From the NCBI GenBank assembly GCA_035384565.1, contig DAOOIT010000021.1:1-64000 (forward strand): a stretch of 64,000 nt of DNA. The letters are read 5' to 3'. How positions within the stretch are numbered: the stretch's first letter is position 1; each line of letters opens with the position of its first letter. The position numbers were made by a program, and so were the translations under genes. A model generated the notes under the pieces. The model saw only the letters and a list, made by a program, of their open reading frames with translations, had not been told where the DNA came from and made no database searches. The DNA is from Planctomycetota bacterium (GTDB taxonomy: Bacteria > Planctomycetota > PUPC01 > DSUN01). Below, one piece after another: positions 55,001-61,837 of the stretch.

Positions 55001-55888
55001 GTTGCCCGCTGCGTCCTCGATGGCGATGGAGGCAAAGCCGTCGTGGGGCATCTCGAAGGTGACGGGCACGAGGCCGGGCGGCTCAGCCTTGCGGGCGGCC
55101 ATCCAGGGCGGGGGCGGGAGCGAGAGGTTGCCTTTCTCTTCGAGAATCAGCCGGCCCCAGGCCTTCGTGTTCGTCCAGAAGAAGTCGGTCTGCGTCTCGC
55201 CGTCGGCCAGGTTGTCGGTCACGCGGCTGCGGGGCCAGGTCTGGGCGTCGGCGTCGCCCCAGAACATCTCGAGGCCGAGGCGCAGGTCGGCTGTGCGGGC
55301 GGGCGCCTTGCCGTCGCTGGTGATGACCTTCCACGGGAGCTTGATCTCCTGCGTGTAGCCCCTGCCGTCGGGCGCGAGGCGGAATGCCTGCTGGGCCCCG
55401 AGCTGCTCGGGGTAGACGGGGCGGTCCACCTTCGCCGCCTCCGCCTTGCCGCCCACCGGGCCGTAGTGGACCGTCATCGCCGGCTTGCGGCCGGGCGCGT
55501 AGTACCAGGCATCAATGTGGCTGATGAAGCCGGCCATGTTGCAACGGAGTTGCACGGCATCGGACCGCCAGCCGTTGCCGACCATCGTGGCGGGGTCGAT
55601 CTTGTTCACCATCGGCGTGGTGTCGCGAAACACGAAGGCCAGGTAGAGCGCCTCGGCGTCCCACATGGCGGCCACGCGCACGCTCTCGGTGTCGAGGAGG
55701 TGCTCGACGTCCTTGCAGCACACGATGGCCCCCGACGTGTCCCATTCCCCCAGGTCACCGTCAATCGCCACCTTCGCGGGCGCCGGCACCGCGTGCAGCC
55801 CGTGATTCAGCGTCCGCTCGGCGAGGGCGGGACAGCTCAGGGCGAGAACGCACGAGGCGAGGCAGAGAGCCAGGCTGGCTGAGCGCAC
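52079..55888 (-). CDS. Secreted CBM9-propeller-CBM9 protein, paralogue 2
   Basis: Exported protein of 1269 residues. Start GTG 55888, with AAGGAG ten bases upstream in the 3' end of the preceding gene; signal peptide SLALCLASCVLALSCPALAE. N-terminal CBM9-like domain (KVAIDGDLGEWDTSGAIVCC, WDAEALYLAFVFRDTTPMVN), Ig segment (MPHDGFASIAIEDAAGNRVC, GHHTVFWSGL), propeller containing RVSVWKGRRWQRDFLGDTGY and an EF-like DRDDDGRVDDDEV loop, and C-terminal CBM9-like domain (IALDGKLDDWPREGAVEIKV) ending SDIPTEARLQPALWG. Starts five bases after the stop of paralogue 3, so they are co-transcribed. A family A half-copy is in frame near 1208-1216. Confidence 0.65.
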   Translation of the reverse strand: MRSASLALCLASCVLALSCPALAERTLNHGLHAVPAPAKVAIDGDLGEWDTSGAIVCCKDVEHLLDTESVRVAAMWDAEALYLAFVFRDTTPMVNKIDPATMVGNGWRSDAVQLRCNMAGFISHIDAWYYAPGRKPAMTVHYGPVGGKAEAAKVDRPVYPEQLGAQQAFRLAPDGRGYTQEIKLPWKVITSDGKAPARTADLRLGLEMFWGDADAQTWPRSRVTDNLADGETQTDFFWTNTKAWGRLILEEKGNLSLPPPPWMAARKAEPPGLVPVTFEMPHDGFASIAIEDAAGNRVCSLLGGVPFAQGHHTVFWSGLSDRNEPLPLGQYRWVGLTRGPIDVRWRMSFYQPNRVCPWANSDGTGAWGPDHGNLQCVATGEGRVFLGGLGAEAGFPLFAVDEQGRKVWTAKSGEPDRLAFCEGILYAYTSRGDSNWLGITPRGLMKFDAETGQWLDLKGPDGKPTKRLALLGDKETAAGFAVLPSGVFLSVQGKSLIRMFDRHTLQPVRDLRLDGAGELGAAGPGRLLVATNTGLVELNATTGDIHTIVQGDFSTAQAVAYHPDGTAYAAFGAPLHQVRCYWRDLLGRRRTTEIGQRGGRTQNGWYEPAEGFLNPSGLALDSAGRLWVVENSQRPKRVSVWKGRRWQRDFLGDTGYGGGGVINPLDPTMAFYRDMQFRVNLETGDWQLRQVGLVLPEGAAKLGIAVGEGDHATGGNVEAEYMMAFQGRAYIHKCRGARQIFRERPDRRWALCVHLDPEKRLAWLDRDDDGRVDDDEVVRGGSADWGGTDYWGLRPSQNLDLFFSRGVARPGLRLRCVAVTPGGTPLYDLTRFEPMAGECQNGIGLRDGSYNSGCAGERGDYFDEMRRIWPADAPPRRTFWFRGEHTGRWTYRLPEPGVVLYPFQAHGVADLSAGGEVVCWVSDFGQRYLFTDDMLYVAQLFADARASFESWPDRPERGFLANQMAPGQESFHGTFSRLADGRYLLTSGFTDCRVFEVTGLDSVRRIAGETEIRPQHLPRMAEIRQLRLTGGKSAAAVTVPRAAKPIALDGKLDDWPREGAVEIKVDAERGARVLAACDEANLYVAWEVRDPSPLLNKAPRWELAFKGGDAVDLFWRPPGEKLGDPNPRAGDLRLLLTELEGRPRAVLYRPVSAAKRPFTFDAFEGAGRPNAVTMDEVRLADEVKVAVAKGNAGYTVEAAIPWALLGVAGGASVPRGEGRIDFGVLFSDPKGTATALRACWHNRDTNITSDIPTEARLQPALWGACRFAP
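52243..52268. repeat. Half copy of family A, in frame
   Basis: CGCGGGGCACGGACGCCCCG then CCCGCA. Encodes AGGASVPRG; same as the left half at 24136 in reverse. Confidence 0.55.
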
Positions 55889-55892
55889 GATG

Positions 55893-58800
55893 TCACTTCT
55901 CCTTCTCGAATTCGAGCGTCCCCCACAAGTTCGGCTGGAGGCGGGCCTCGGAGGGGACGTCGGACATGATCTTGGTGTTCTGGTTGGCCCAGTAGACGCG
56001 GTCCACGGCGCGGGTGCCGGTCTGGTCGGAGAGGACTCTGCCCACATCACCACGGATGATCGGGGTCTTCGCGGGGTCGAGGTGGAGGGCGGCGAGCGGC
56101 ACGGCGGCCTCGAGGACGAAGCGGTCGCCCTTCCGCTCGACGGCGACCTTCGCCTCCGCGAGGATGGCGACGCGGTCCATGTAGAGGGTGCGCCAGGGCG
56201 AGGAAAAGGGGAGCCGGGCCTCCTTCGGTGTGCCAGGGACGACGTAGTCGTAGAGGATGGCGGCGGGCCTGCCGCCGACCATCGTGAAGCTCAGGCGGAT
56301 ATCGCCCTCGGCCGCGTCGGAGCGCTTCGGGTCGAGGCCGGCCCGCGTCTCCAGCATCACGTCCACCACATCGCCGGTCTTGAAGGCCTCGAGGAAGTCG
56401 TCGGCCTTCGCGGCGTTCTGGAAGACCGCGCGGTCGTCCTTGCCCTCGAAGAGGACGTAGAGGTGGGCGTCGTCGTAGCCGAGGGCGAAGCCGTCGCCAA
56501 AGCGCTCCTTCGGCCAATCGTCGGGCTTTCCATCCACCGCGACGCCCTGGAGGCGGCGAACGGTCTGGCGTCTGGGCTGGGCAACGGCGAGGGCGCGTTG
56601 CTGGCGCAGGCGCTCGGCCGCGAGGAAATGCTCCTTCGTGACCGTGAACTCGCCGCCCGCGATGCGGCGGATCCCGTCGAGGCCGCGAAGCTCGACGACC
56701 GAGCAATGGGGCTGGCCGACGACGTAGAGGAACTTGTGGGCCTCGCGGCGCGGGGAGAAGAGACCGCCTGAAGGCGGGACCACGAGCGAGCGAACCTTCT
56801 GGAAGGTGCCGCCGAAGTGCTCGTCGCCGAGCGAAACCTGGTTCATCAGGGCATCGGAGGGCGGCGTGTCCATCCGCCACGAGAGGCCCCGCCGCACGTC
56901 GCGGAACACGCGGTCAATGTAGAGGCCGTCGGCGGTGAAGAGGTAGGTCGCGCCGAGGTTGCTGTTGAGGCAGATGACCTCGCCGACCTCCTGGTTGACC
57001 CAGGCGGAGCCGAAGAAGCGGGTGGGCGCGATGAGTACGCCCGGCTCGCTGCCGAGGGCGCCCGTGTCGTGTCCCGCGTGGAGGCCGGGCCAGAGGTTCT
57101 TGTAGCGCCAGCGGATCCGGCCGTCGGGGGCCATGCTGGTGACGTAGTGGTCGAGGCTGATGGCGTTGCCCTCGCGGTCGGTGAAGACGGCGTCGGCGGC
57201 GTGCCGGCCCTCGAAGGTGTGGAAGGCCGTGGGCAGGCGCCAGACGGGATAGCCCTCTCTCGTGAGCCGCTCGACGCGGAAGAAGGCGATGCCCGCGACG
57301 CCGTAGTGGCCGTCGCTGAGGGCGACCTCGAAGTCCTCGTTCATGCGGAACTGCCACGTGGCGCCTGCGCGGTCGGCGACCTTCTCGCCGAGCATGAGCT
57401 TGCCGAATTGCACCTCGTCGCGCTGCACCTTGCCGTCGGCGTTGGCATCGGTCCAGGCGAAGATCGCGTGGTCGGCAGGCACGTCGAAGCGCTTGCGCAG
57501 CCACTCGGGCACGGTGCCGAGGGCGGCGACGGGGCGGACGAAGCCCCCTTGGGCCTCGCGGGGCAGGGACGCCCCGCCCACCGGGTCAACGTAGACCCAG
57601 AGCGTGGTGTTGCTGCCGTTGGCCCAGCCCTGCCAGCTTGTGAGGAAGAGCGTGCTCGTGCGGCGGAAGAGCGACCGCTGCTCGCGGCGAAAGGGATAGG
57701 AGGGGTAGCTGCCGAAGCGGTCGTAGCGGTCGTCGTCGCTCCGCCAGAAGAGATGCGTGAGGCGAATGGCGCCCGTCCGGGGGTCGCGGCGGAACTCTTT
57801 GCCGTGGTAGAAGAAGTGGTTCTCGTCGGCGGGGTCCATCTCGCCGCCGCCGCCGTACATCGGCGGGCCGAGCACCTGGTTGATGCAGCGGCCGGCCAGG
57901 TCCCACACGCTCGTGCGCTTGAGGTCCTCACTGAATTCACAAACCCAGACGTTGCCCTTGACGTCCACCTCGACGCCCGAGGGGCTTTCCAGGTTGTCGG
58001 GGTCGAAGGCGCCCACACGGTGCTTGCCCGGCTTGCCGATGGCGCGGAGCGGCTTGCCGTCGCGGGAGAAGACCTTCACCTGGTGCACGGGGTCCATCTC
58101 GCCCACGTAGAAGCAGCCTGCCTCGTCCACGGCCAGCCCGAGCGGATTCGTGAGGCCGGTCACGACGGGCCTCACGTCGCCCGTCTGGCGATGGATGAGG
58201 ACCACACGCGAGCCGCTCACGGCAGCCAGATGGTCGGCGTCGTAGGGGCGGATGCGGCCGGGCTTCTCGAGGGCGATCTCCTTCACGACCGTCATCTGCT
58301 CGTGGTCGAGGAGCTTCCAAGCGATGTTCCAGGCGAAGCCGGCGGGCCGGGCGGCGAGGTTCTTCGAGAGGTCCAGCACGAGGACGACGTTCTTCGCGCG
58401 GTCGGCGAGCCAGGCGCGGTCGCCGGCGACGGCGAGGCCCTGGATATCGGCCTTCTCGTCCTTCGCCAGGTCGCGGCCGAGCAGGCGGCGGCTGGCCTTG
58501 GTCGTGCGGTGGACCTGGATCATCACGATCTTGTCCTTCACCCAGCCGCCCTGCTCGACGTAGTAGATGAAGTCGCCGTCGGCGGCCAGCACACGCGGGC
58601 AGGCCAGCCAGATGCGGCCCGAGCCCCAGAGTTTCTTCATGTCCAGGTCGGCCTCGAGCAGCGCGTGGCCCGCTTCGCAGAAGGTGCCGGCCCACATGGT
58701 GGGCGGCGTGTCCCCACGCCGCGTGTCGCGGGACGGGGATGTCCCGCCCACAACGGTGCCCACCACATCCTGCGGCGGCACGTGGTCGGCCAGCCAGCCG

Positions 58801-60236
58801 CCGGTCGTGTCGGCCGTGATCCAGGCCAGCCCGTGCTTCTTGAGCGGGTAGTAGGAGAACAGGTAGTGGAGCGACAGCGGCGGGTGCCACAGCCCCCGCC
58901 AGCGGTAGCGGCCGGGCGGGGCGACTTTCGCCGCGTCGGGCGACGGCTCGTGGAAGAAGTGGTTCGGCCGCTCGTACGGCGGCCAGTAGTCCTCCAGCGT
59001 CCGCAGGTCCCACCAGGCCGTGTGCCGTCCCTTCGGGAAGCTTTCGCCGGACACGAGGTTCTCGATGACGCGGCCCTTGTCATCGAGTATCTGGATGGTG
59101 GCCAAGCCGCCCTGCGGCAGGTCGAACGTGATGGGCACGATGCCCTCGGGCGCCGCGCTGGGCTTCGCGAGGCGTGTGGGGGCGGGGCGGTCGGCGAGGT
59201 CCTCGAACACGACGAGTTCGCCGATGGAGACCACGGTGGGGTCGGCCCCTTCGCCGCCGGCGGCGAGCTCCTTCGTGGTGCCTGCGATGGCCAGGAAGCG
59301 CAGGGCGCGCGTTTCGACCGTCTGGCCGAAGTCGCAATAGGCCTCCCAGAAGAGCGGCGGGCGCCAGGGCTTACGGGTCGTCAGCTTGCCGATGGTCTCC
59401 CACCCCTCGTGGTAACCTCCCGCAGGTTTGGAGTCTGCGGGAGGCTGGACCCAGCGCTGGACGAGGATTTCGGCGAAGCCGGGCTGGTGGGCGCCGATGA
59501 AGGCCGCGCAGCCGCGCATCGGGCGCGGCGCGCCCCAGTCGAGCACGATCCACTCGGGCCTCTCGGGCGAAAGCGGCTCCAGGCGCTCCCCGCTCGACCA
59601 GTTGCTGTGGCCCACCGCGCCGTTGAGGAGCACGGCGGGGTCATTGAGCTGCGCGTCGGGCGCGAAGCCGCGCGAGCGCGGCCCGCTCGAACTCACAAAG
59701 AGGTCGGCCAGCGGCGCCACGTTCACGTATCGCCCCGCCAGCATCGTGGCGAAGGCCAGCTCGGCGCGGAACTTGCCGCTGCTGTCGGGCGACATCGGGC
59801 CGCTGAGCCGCACCGCCTTCGTCACCACGCCCGGCGGCAGGGGCACGACGCGCAACTCGTGCGACTCGGAGCCAGGATACGGCGCCTCGGCCCAGTTCCC
59901 GTCCTTCAGCGGCTCTGCCGCTGCGTCGGGCTTCAGGTAGCTCACGCGCCACTTGCCATAGGCCAGCACGGTGCCGACCGGCACCGGCTGCTTGAGCGCA
60001 ATGACGAAGTGCGCGTCGCCTCCCTCGGCCGTCGCCTCCGTGCGCCAGACGTCGTGGCCGATGGCCTCGGCCCGCAGAACGCCCTTGTGCGCCGCCACGC
60101 GGCCGGGCAAGGCATAGCTCCCCTCGGCGTCCGGCACCAGAACCTCCCGCAGGCTCCGAACCTGCGGGAGGTCCGGCCCGCTCCACGCGAAGTGCATCGC
60201 CACACAGGCCATCAGAGAGACAAGGCGTCTGGGCAT
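55893..60236 (-). CDS. Secreted propeller-CBM9 giant protein, paralogue 3
   Basis: Exported protein of 1447 residues; signal peptide about 1-19 (SLMACVAMHFAWS). N-terminal part (about 60-380) has an F5/8 discoidin-like region (NGAVGHSNWSSGERLEPLSP, WIVLDWGAPRPMRGCAAF) instead of the CBM9 seen in paralogues 1 and 2. Then Ig segment (LPQGGLATIQILDDKGRVIE), propeller with DLNPLGLAVDEAGCFYVGE-like NHL repeats, RTSVWDLAGRCINQVLGPPM, EF-like DANADGKVQRDEV, and C-terminal CBM9-like domain (GVAVDGKPDDWPKERF) ending SDVPSEARLQPNLWG. At least six DNA repeats are in frame: about residues 22-32, 264-275, 496-513, 834-852, 886-893 and 1151-1159. Confidence 0.65.
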   Translation of the reverse strand: MPRRLVSLMACVAMHFAWSGPDLPQVRSLREVLVPDAEGSYALPGRVAAHKGVLRAEAIGHDVWRTEATAEGGDAHFVIALKQPVPVGTVLAYGKWRVSYLKPDAAAEPLKDGNWAEAPYPGSESHELRVVPLPPGVVTKAVRLSGPMSPDSSGKFRAELAFATMLAGRYVNVAPLADLFVSSSGPRSRGFAPDAQLNDPAVLLNGAVGHSNWSSGERLEPLSPERPEWIVLDWGAPRPMRGCAAFIGAHQPGFAEILVQRWVQPPADSKPAGGYHEGWETIGKLTTRKPWRPPLFWEAYCDFGQTVETRALRFLAIAGTTKELAAGGEGADPTVVSIGELVVFEDLADRPAPTRLAKPSAAPEGIVPITFDLPQGGLATIQILDDKGRVIENLVSGESFPKGRHTAWWDLRTLEDYWPPYERPNHFFHEPSPDAAKVAPPGRYRWRGLWHPPLSLHYLFSYYPLKKHGLAWITADTTGGWLADHVPPQDVVGTVVGGTSPSRDTRRGDTPPTMWAGTFCEAGHALLEADLDMKKLWGSGRIWLACPRVLAADGDFIYYVEQGGWVKDKIVMIQVHRTTKASRRLLGRDLAKDEKADIQGLAVAGDRAWLADRAKNVVLVLDLSKNLAARPAGFAWNIAWKLLDHEQMTVVKEIALEKPGRIRPYDADHLAAVSGSRVVLIHRQTGDVRPVVTGLTNPLGLAVDEAGCFYVGEMDPVHQVKVFSRDGKPLRAIGKPGKHRVGAFDPDNLESPSGVEVDVKGNVWVCEFSEDLKRTSVWDLAGRCINQVLGPPMYGGGGEMDPADENHFFYHGKEFRRDPRTGAIRLTHLFWRSDDDRYDRFGSYPSYPFRREQRSLFRRTSTLFLTSWQGWANGSNTTLWVYVDPVGGASLPREAQGGFVRPVAALGTVPEWLRKRFDVPADHAIFAWTDANADGKVQRDEVQFGKLMLGEKVADRAGATWQFRMNEDFEVALSDGHYGVAGIAFFRVERLTREGYPVWRLPTAFHTFEGRHAADAVFTDREGNAISLDHYVTSMAPDGRIRWRYKNLWPGLHAGHDTGALGSEPGVLIAPTRFFGSAWVNQEVGEVICLNSNLGATYLFTADGLYIDRVFRDVRRGLSWRMDTPPSDALMNQVSLGDEHFGGTFQKVRSLVVPPSGGLFSPRREAHKFLYVVGQPHCSVVELRGLDGIRRIAGGEFTVTKEHFLAAERLRQQRALAVAQPRRQTVRRLQGVAVDGKPDDWPKERFGDGFALGYDDAHLYVLFEGKDDRAVFQNAAKADDFLEAFKTGDVVDVMLETRAGLDPKRSDAAEGDIRLSFTMVGGRPAAILYDYVVPGTPKEARLPFSSPWRTLYMDRVAILAEAKVAVERKGDRFVLEAAVPLAALHLDPAKTPIIRGDVGRVLSDQTGTRAVDRVYWANQNTKIMSDVPSEARLQPNLWGTLEFEKEK
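56761..56786. repeat. Palindromic repeat family H, in frame
   Basis: AGACCGCCTGAAGGCGGGAC then CACGAG; hairpin CCGCCTgaAGGCGG. Encodes LVVPPSGGL. Only one copy in the window. Confidence 0.5.
57558..57581. repeat. Half copy of family A, in frame
   Basis: GCGGGGCAGGGACGCCCCGC then CCAC. Encodes VGGASLPRE. Confidence 0.6.
57683..57735. repeat. Iterated repeat (GGGATAGGAGGGGTAG words), in frame
   Basis: AAGGGATAGGAGGGGTAGCT, then CGGTCGTAGCGGTCGTCG. Similar to the GGATAGGAC words at 32130. Encodes RYDRFGSYPSYPF. Confidence 0.45.
58699..58751. repeat. Family A element, in frame, inverted
   Basis: GTGGGCGGCGTGTCCCCACG, then CCGCGTGTCGCGGGACGGGG and ATGTCCCGCCCAC. Orientation opposite to 43342. 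Encodes VVGGTSPSRDTRRGDTPPT. Confidence 0.75.
59414..59445. repeat. Palindrome family B, in frame
   Basis: AACCTCCCGCAGGTT, loop TGG, AGTCTGCGGGAGGCT. Same as the intergenic copies at 30347 and 45286. Encodes QPPADSKPAGG. Confidence 0.65.
60141..60172. repeat. Palindrome family B, in frame after signal peptide
   Basis: AACCTCCCGCAGG, loop CTCCGAA, CCTGCGGGAGGT. Encodes PDLPQVRSLREV directly after the signal peptide, in another reading phase than at 59414. Confidence 0.65.
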
Positions 60237-60256
60237 CTCTTCCTCGACAAGCGTGG

Positions 60257-60289
60257 TTGCGGCAAGACCCTCCCTGCGTGTAGATTATA
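60257..60289. promoter_or_regulatory. Overlapping divergent promoters
   Basis: Rightward: TTGCGG, 18 bases, TAGATT (60281-60286). Leftward: TATAAT at 60284-60289 with a poorly spaced TTGCAT about 15 bases upstream. The two -10 boxes overlap, so the giant gene and the secreted protein gene may exclude each other or be co-regulated. Confidence 0.4.
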
Positions 60290-60331
60290 GGTTCGACGCC
60301 GCACATGCAACTCGCACAGGAGGATCGCAGG

Positions 60332-61789
60332 ATGACCGCTGCCGAGTTCACCCTCATGGCCTGTTCGATTCTTGCCCCGATCACCGCGCTCGCCGAGGGG
60401 CCGCCCGAGGCGAAGTGGGACATCGCGTCCCTCGCCCGCATCGTGCAGCCGATGAAGCACGACATGAAGGGCCGCCTGCCGCTCATCCTGTGGAACTTCC
60501 CCCTGCCCCGCAACGACCAGGCCGCGAAGATGCGCGAGGACGGCTCGCTCCGCAAGGCGATTGACGTGTTGGCCGAGCGCGGCATCGTGCCCACCGTGGA
60601 ACTGGGCTGGGAGTGGACCCCCGCCGGGGCAATGGCGATGGCCAGGACCCTCGACGAGGCCGGCTGCCCCGTCTTCATCCTCCAGCCCGACTGCGAGCTG
60701 CTGGAGAAGGGCGCCTGGGCCCACTGCACGGTGTGGGGCGAAGGCCCCGACGCCACGCGGAAGAACGAGACCCGCAAGTGGCCGTGCCTGCCGCTGGCCG
60801 ACCCGCGCGACGGAGCCGAGCGGGTGCGCAAGATGCTCCAGCCCTTCAAGGAGGCCGGCATCCGCGTGGCCGGCGTGTGGTTCGACGACGAGGCCCTGCC
60901 CCACCCCTGGAACGGCTGTTTCGAAGCGCAACGCAAGTCCGAAGAATGCCGCAAGCACTACCCGCCCGGCGTGCTGGACGATTTCAAGCGGTTCAATGAA
61001 TGGACGTATGCGCTGCGCTCGCGCCTCATCGTCGAGATCATGGCCAGGCCCGTGCGCGAGCTGTTCCCCAACGCCATCGTCGGCAACTACGGCGAGTTCG
61101 CCTCCAGCGCCGAGATGCCGTTCGAGGGCCTGCGCCCGCCGCGCAAGCTCGACCCCAGCGTGCCCCTTATGCCCTCCGCTTACGCGAACACCAACCTGCT
61201 CCCTCGCCACTTCAAGCCTGATGAGCCCGTGACGCAGGAGAAGGCCGACGCCATCTACTTCTTCGACCTGATGCGCACCGTGAGCACCTGCAACGCCAAC
61301 CGCCAGCCCGGCCAGCTCAGCATCCCGTTCCTCAGCCGCTACACGCCTGACAACCCCGACCCGCGCTTCCTGGTGCCGATGAGCCAGCGGGCCTTCCGCG
61401 AGGTGGTTTGGCACACCTTCCTGCGCGGCGCCGCCACCATCTACGTGTTCAACCTGGGCTATCCCACGCGGCCCCAGACCGTCACGCCCGCCCTCTCGTT
61501 CGAGTCGGTCGAGGACGTGCGGAGCGTCTACGACGCTCTCCTCGCCCACCGCGAGTTCCTCGACAAGGGCGAGCCGGTGAACTTCAGGTTCCCGCCGCTC
61601 TTCAGCGCGGAGCCGGTGTGGTCGGGGTTGCGGCTGGGCGACCGATGCCTGGTGCGCACCTTCACCCTCGGTGCCGTGGCCGCCAAGGTCGAGGTCACCC
61701 CTTTCCCCGGCGTCACCCTCACCCTCGACGCCCCGCCCGAGGGCGCGCTGCTTGTCGTCCACAACGATGGCCGAGTCCGGAGACTCTGA
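60332..61789 (+). CDS. Secreted TIM-barrel-like protein, unknown function
   Basis: Exported protein of 485 residues. ATG 60332 has AGGAGG eight bases upstream; signal peptide ends ITALAEG (about residue 23). The body alternates strands and helices as in glycosidase-type TIM barrels, with acidic residues at strand ends: VPTVELGWEWTPAG, FILQPDCELLEKG, AGVWFDDEALPHPWNG and VGNYGEFASS. The C-terminal part (TFTLGAVAAKVEVTPFPGVT) is a beta domain. I do not recognise a CAZy family. Divergent from the giant protein at 60236, so probably part of the same carbohydrate function. Confidence 0.6.
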   Translation: MTAAEFTLMACSILAPITALAEGPPEAKWDIASLARIVQPMKHDMKGRLPLILWNFPLPRNDQAAKMREDGSLRKAIDVLAERGIVPTVELGWEWTPAGAMAMARTLDEAGCPVFILQPDCELLEKGAWAHCTVWGEGPDATRKNETRKWPCLPLADPRDGAERVRKMLQPFKEAGIRVAGVWFDDEALPHPWNGCFEAQRKSEECRKHYPPGVLDDFKRFNEWTYALRSRLIVEIMARPVRELFPNAIVGNYGEFASSAEMPFEGLRPPRKLDPSVPLMPSAYANTNLLPRHFKPDEPVTQEKADAIYFFDLMRTVSTCNANRQPGQLSIPFLSRYTPDNPDPRFLVPMSQRAFREVVWHTFLRGAATIYVFNLGYPTRPQTVTPALSFESVEDVRSVYDALLAHREFLDKGEPVNFRFPPLFSAEPVWSGLRLGDRCLVRTFTLGAVAAKVEVTPFPGVTLTLDAPPEGALLVVHNDGRVRRL

Positions 61790-61837
61790 CGGGCCGCGCT
61801 AAGTCAGCCGGCCGACACGCAGCCCTGACCCCCGCCC

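Noticed and set aside
52166..60290. Long rightward frames opposite the two giants at 52-60 kb
   Set aside because: Shadows: compositionally biased and without homology features.
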